DNA from: CAZLNO01 sp964561005
Lineage (GTDB): Bacteria > Pseudomonadota > Alphaproteobacteria > Kiloniellales > Rhodovibrionaceae
Assembly: GCA_964561005.1 (NCBI GenBank)
Contig: CAZLNO010000143.1
Span: 1 to 7,654, forward strand
Reading direction: 5' to 3'
DNA length: 7,654 nucleotides
In this document: positions 7,241-7,654 of the stretch, piece after piece
Numbering within the stretch: position 1 is the stretch's first letter
How the letters are laid out: every line of letters begins with the position of its first letter
Made by a program: the position numbers and the translations under genes
The notes under the pieces: generated by a model
The model's database searches: none
The model's input: the letters and a program-made list of their open reading frames with translations, nothing else
What the model was told of the DNA's origin: nothing

Positions 7241-7265
7241 CACATACGGTCGTCCGGATTGCCCC

Positions 7266-7654
7266 TCACGCCGCCTTGCTCTTCGCCGCCTTGTCCGCCT
7301 TCAGCGCGGCCTGGGCGGCGGCCAGGCGGGCGATGGGGACGCGGAACGGCGAGCAGGAGACGTAGTCCAGCCCCACGCCCTGGCAGAAGCGGATCGAATC
7401 GGGATCGCCGCCGTGCTCGCCGCAGATGCCGAGCTTCAGATCCGGCCGGGCCTGACGCCCGTCCTGGCCGGCAAGCTCGACCAGCTTGCCCACGCCGTGC
7501 GGGTCCAGGCTGATGAAGGGGTCCTGCTCCAGGATGCCCTGCGCCTCGTAGGCCGGCAGGAAGTTGGCGGCGTCGTCGCGCGACAGACCGAAGGCGGTCT
7601 GCGTCAGGTCGTTGGTGCCGAAGGAGAAGAAGTCGGCGTGGCGGGCGATGTGCC
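7266..7654 (-). CDS. ppdK: pyruvate phosphate dikinase, C-terminal part (cut by window edge)
   Basis: Only the last 128 residues lie in the window; the gene enters from the right. PPDK reversibly converts pyruvate, ATP and phosphate to phosphoenolpyruvate, AMP and diphosphate in the cytoplasm. The visible part is the end of the PEP/pyruvate-binding TIM barrel. FFSFGTNDLTQTAFGLSRDD is followed by DPFISLDPHGVG, then LKLGICGEHGGDP with the catalytic cysteine that protonates or deprotonates pyruvate, and GLDYVSCSPFRVPIARLAAA. These strings are typical of PPDK rather than PEP synthase or PTS enzyme I, which share the barrel. It ends with a lysine/alanine-rich tail (ALKADKAAKSKAA) beyond the conserved core. 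The stop is TGA at 7266-7268. The DUF123 gene and gloA follow on the same strand. Confidence 0.96.
   Translation of the reverse strand, partial: HIARHADFFSFGTNDLTQTAFGLSRDDAANFLPAYEAQGILEQDPFISLDPHGVGKLVELAGQDGRQARPDLKLGICGEHGGDPDSIRFCQGVGLDYVSCSPFRVPIARLAAAQAALKADKAAKSKAA

Overview
The window is a very GC-rich (about 70% by eye), densely coded bacterial chromosome segment. Strong GC at third codon positions gives long open frames on the antisense strand, and these are not genes. The protein types (a TAXI-family TRAP solute receptor with a Tat leader, pyruvate phosphate dikinase, a GloA variant ending in PWASMxNTGxW, GGGAGG ribosome binding sites) suggest an alphaproteobacterium, perhaps of the Rhodospirillales kind. 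That placement is inference from recognised families, not from a marker gene.

Layout. Bases 1-191 are non-coding and hold a 16-bp tandem repeat of a palindromic intergenic type. Next comes a minus-strand row read from right to left: an M17 (leucyl-type) aminopeptidase (2590-1196), an ATP-binding-type universal stress protein (1079-636) and a short MarR-family regulator (530-192). The 136-bp divergent gap before 2727 separates this row from a plus-strand glutathione S-transferase (2727-3374). The transferase converges on a Tat-exported TAXI solute-binding protein (minus, 4453-3371); their two stop codons share one TTAA. A 155-bp divergent gap with a candidate promoter for each side leads to a plus-strand acyl-CoA synthetase (4609-6141). 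A strong hairpin (6160-6179) lies between it and a second minus-strand row: the end of pyruvate phosphate dikinase (cut by the window edge), a standalone DUF123/GIY-YIG protein and glyoxalase I (gloA).

How the genes may work together. No single pathway is evident. Several products fit general stress and detoxification (universal stress protein, GST, glyoxalase I) and central or organic-acid metabolism (PPDK, acyl-CoA synthetase, TAXI receptor). The aminopeptidase-usp-marR row and the ppdK-DUF123-gloA row could each be co-transcribed, judging only from strand and spacing. The TAXI receptor has no TRAP membrane subunit beside it in this window.

I did not find a convincing new biological system. 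The items most worth a second look are the small repeats and palindromes: the tandem repeat at the left edge, the palindrome at the marR start, the REP-like hairpin, and a short repeated motif flanking the DUF123 gene, one copy of which folds around its start region.
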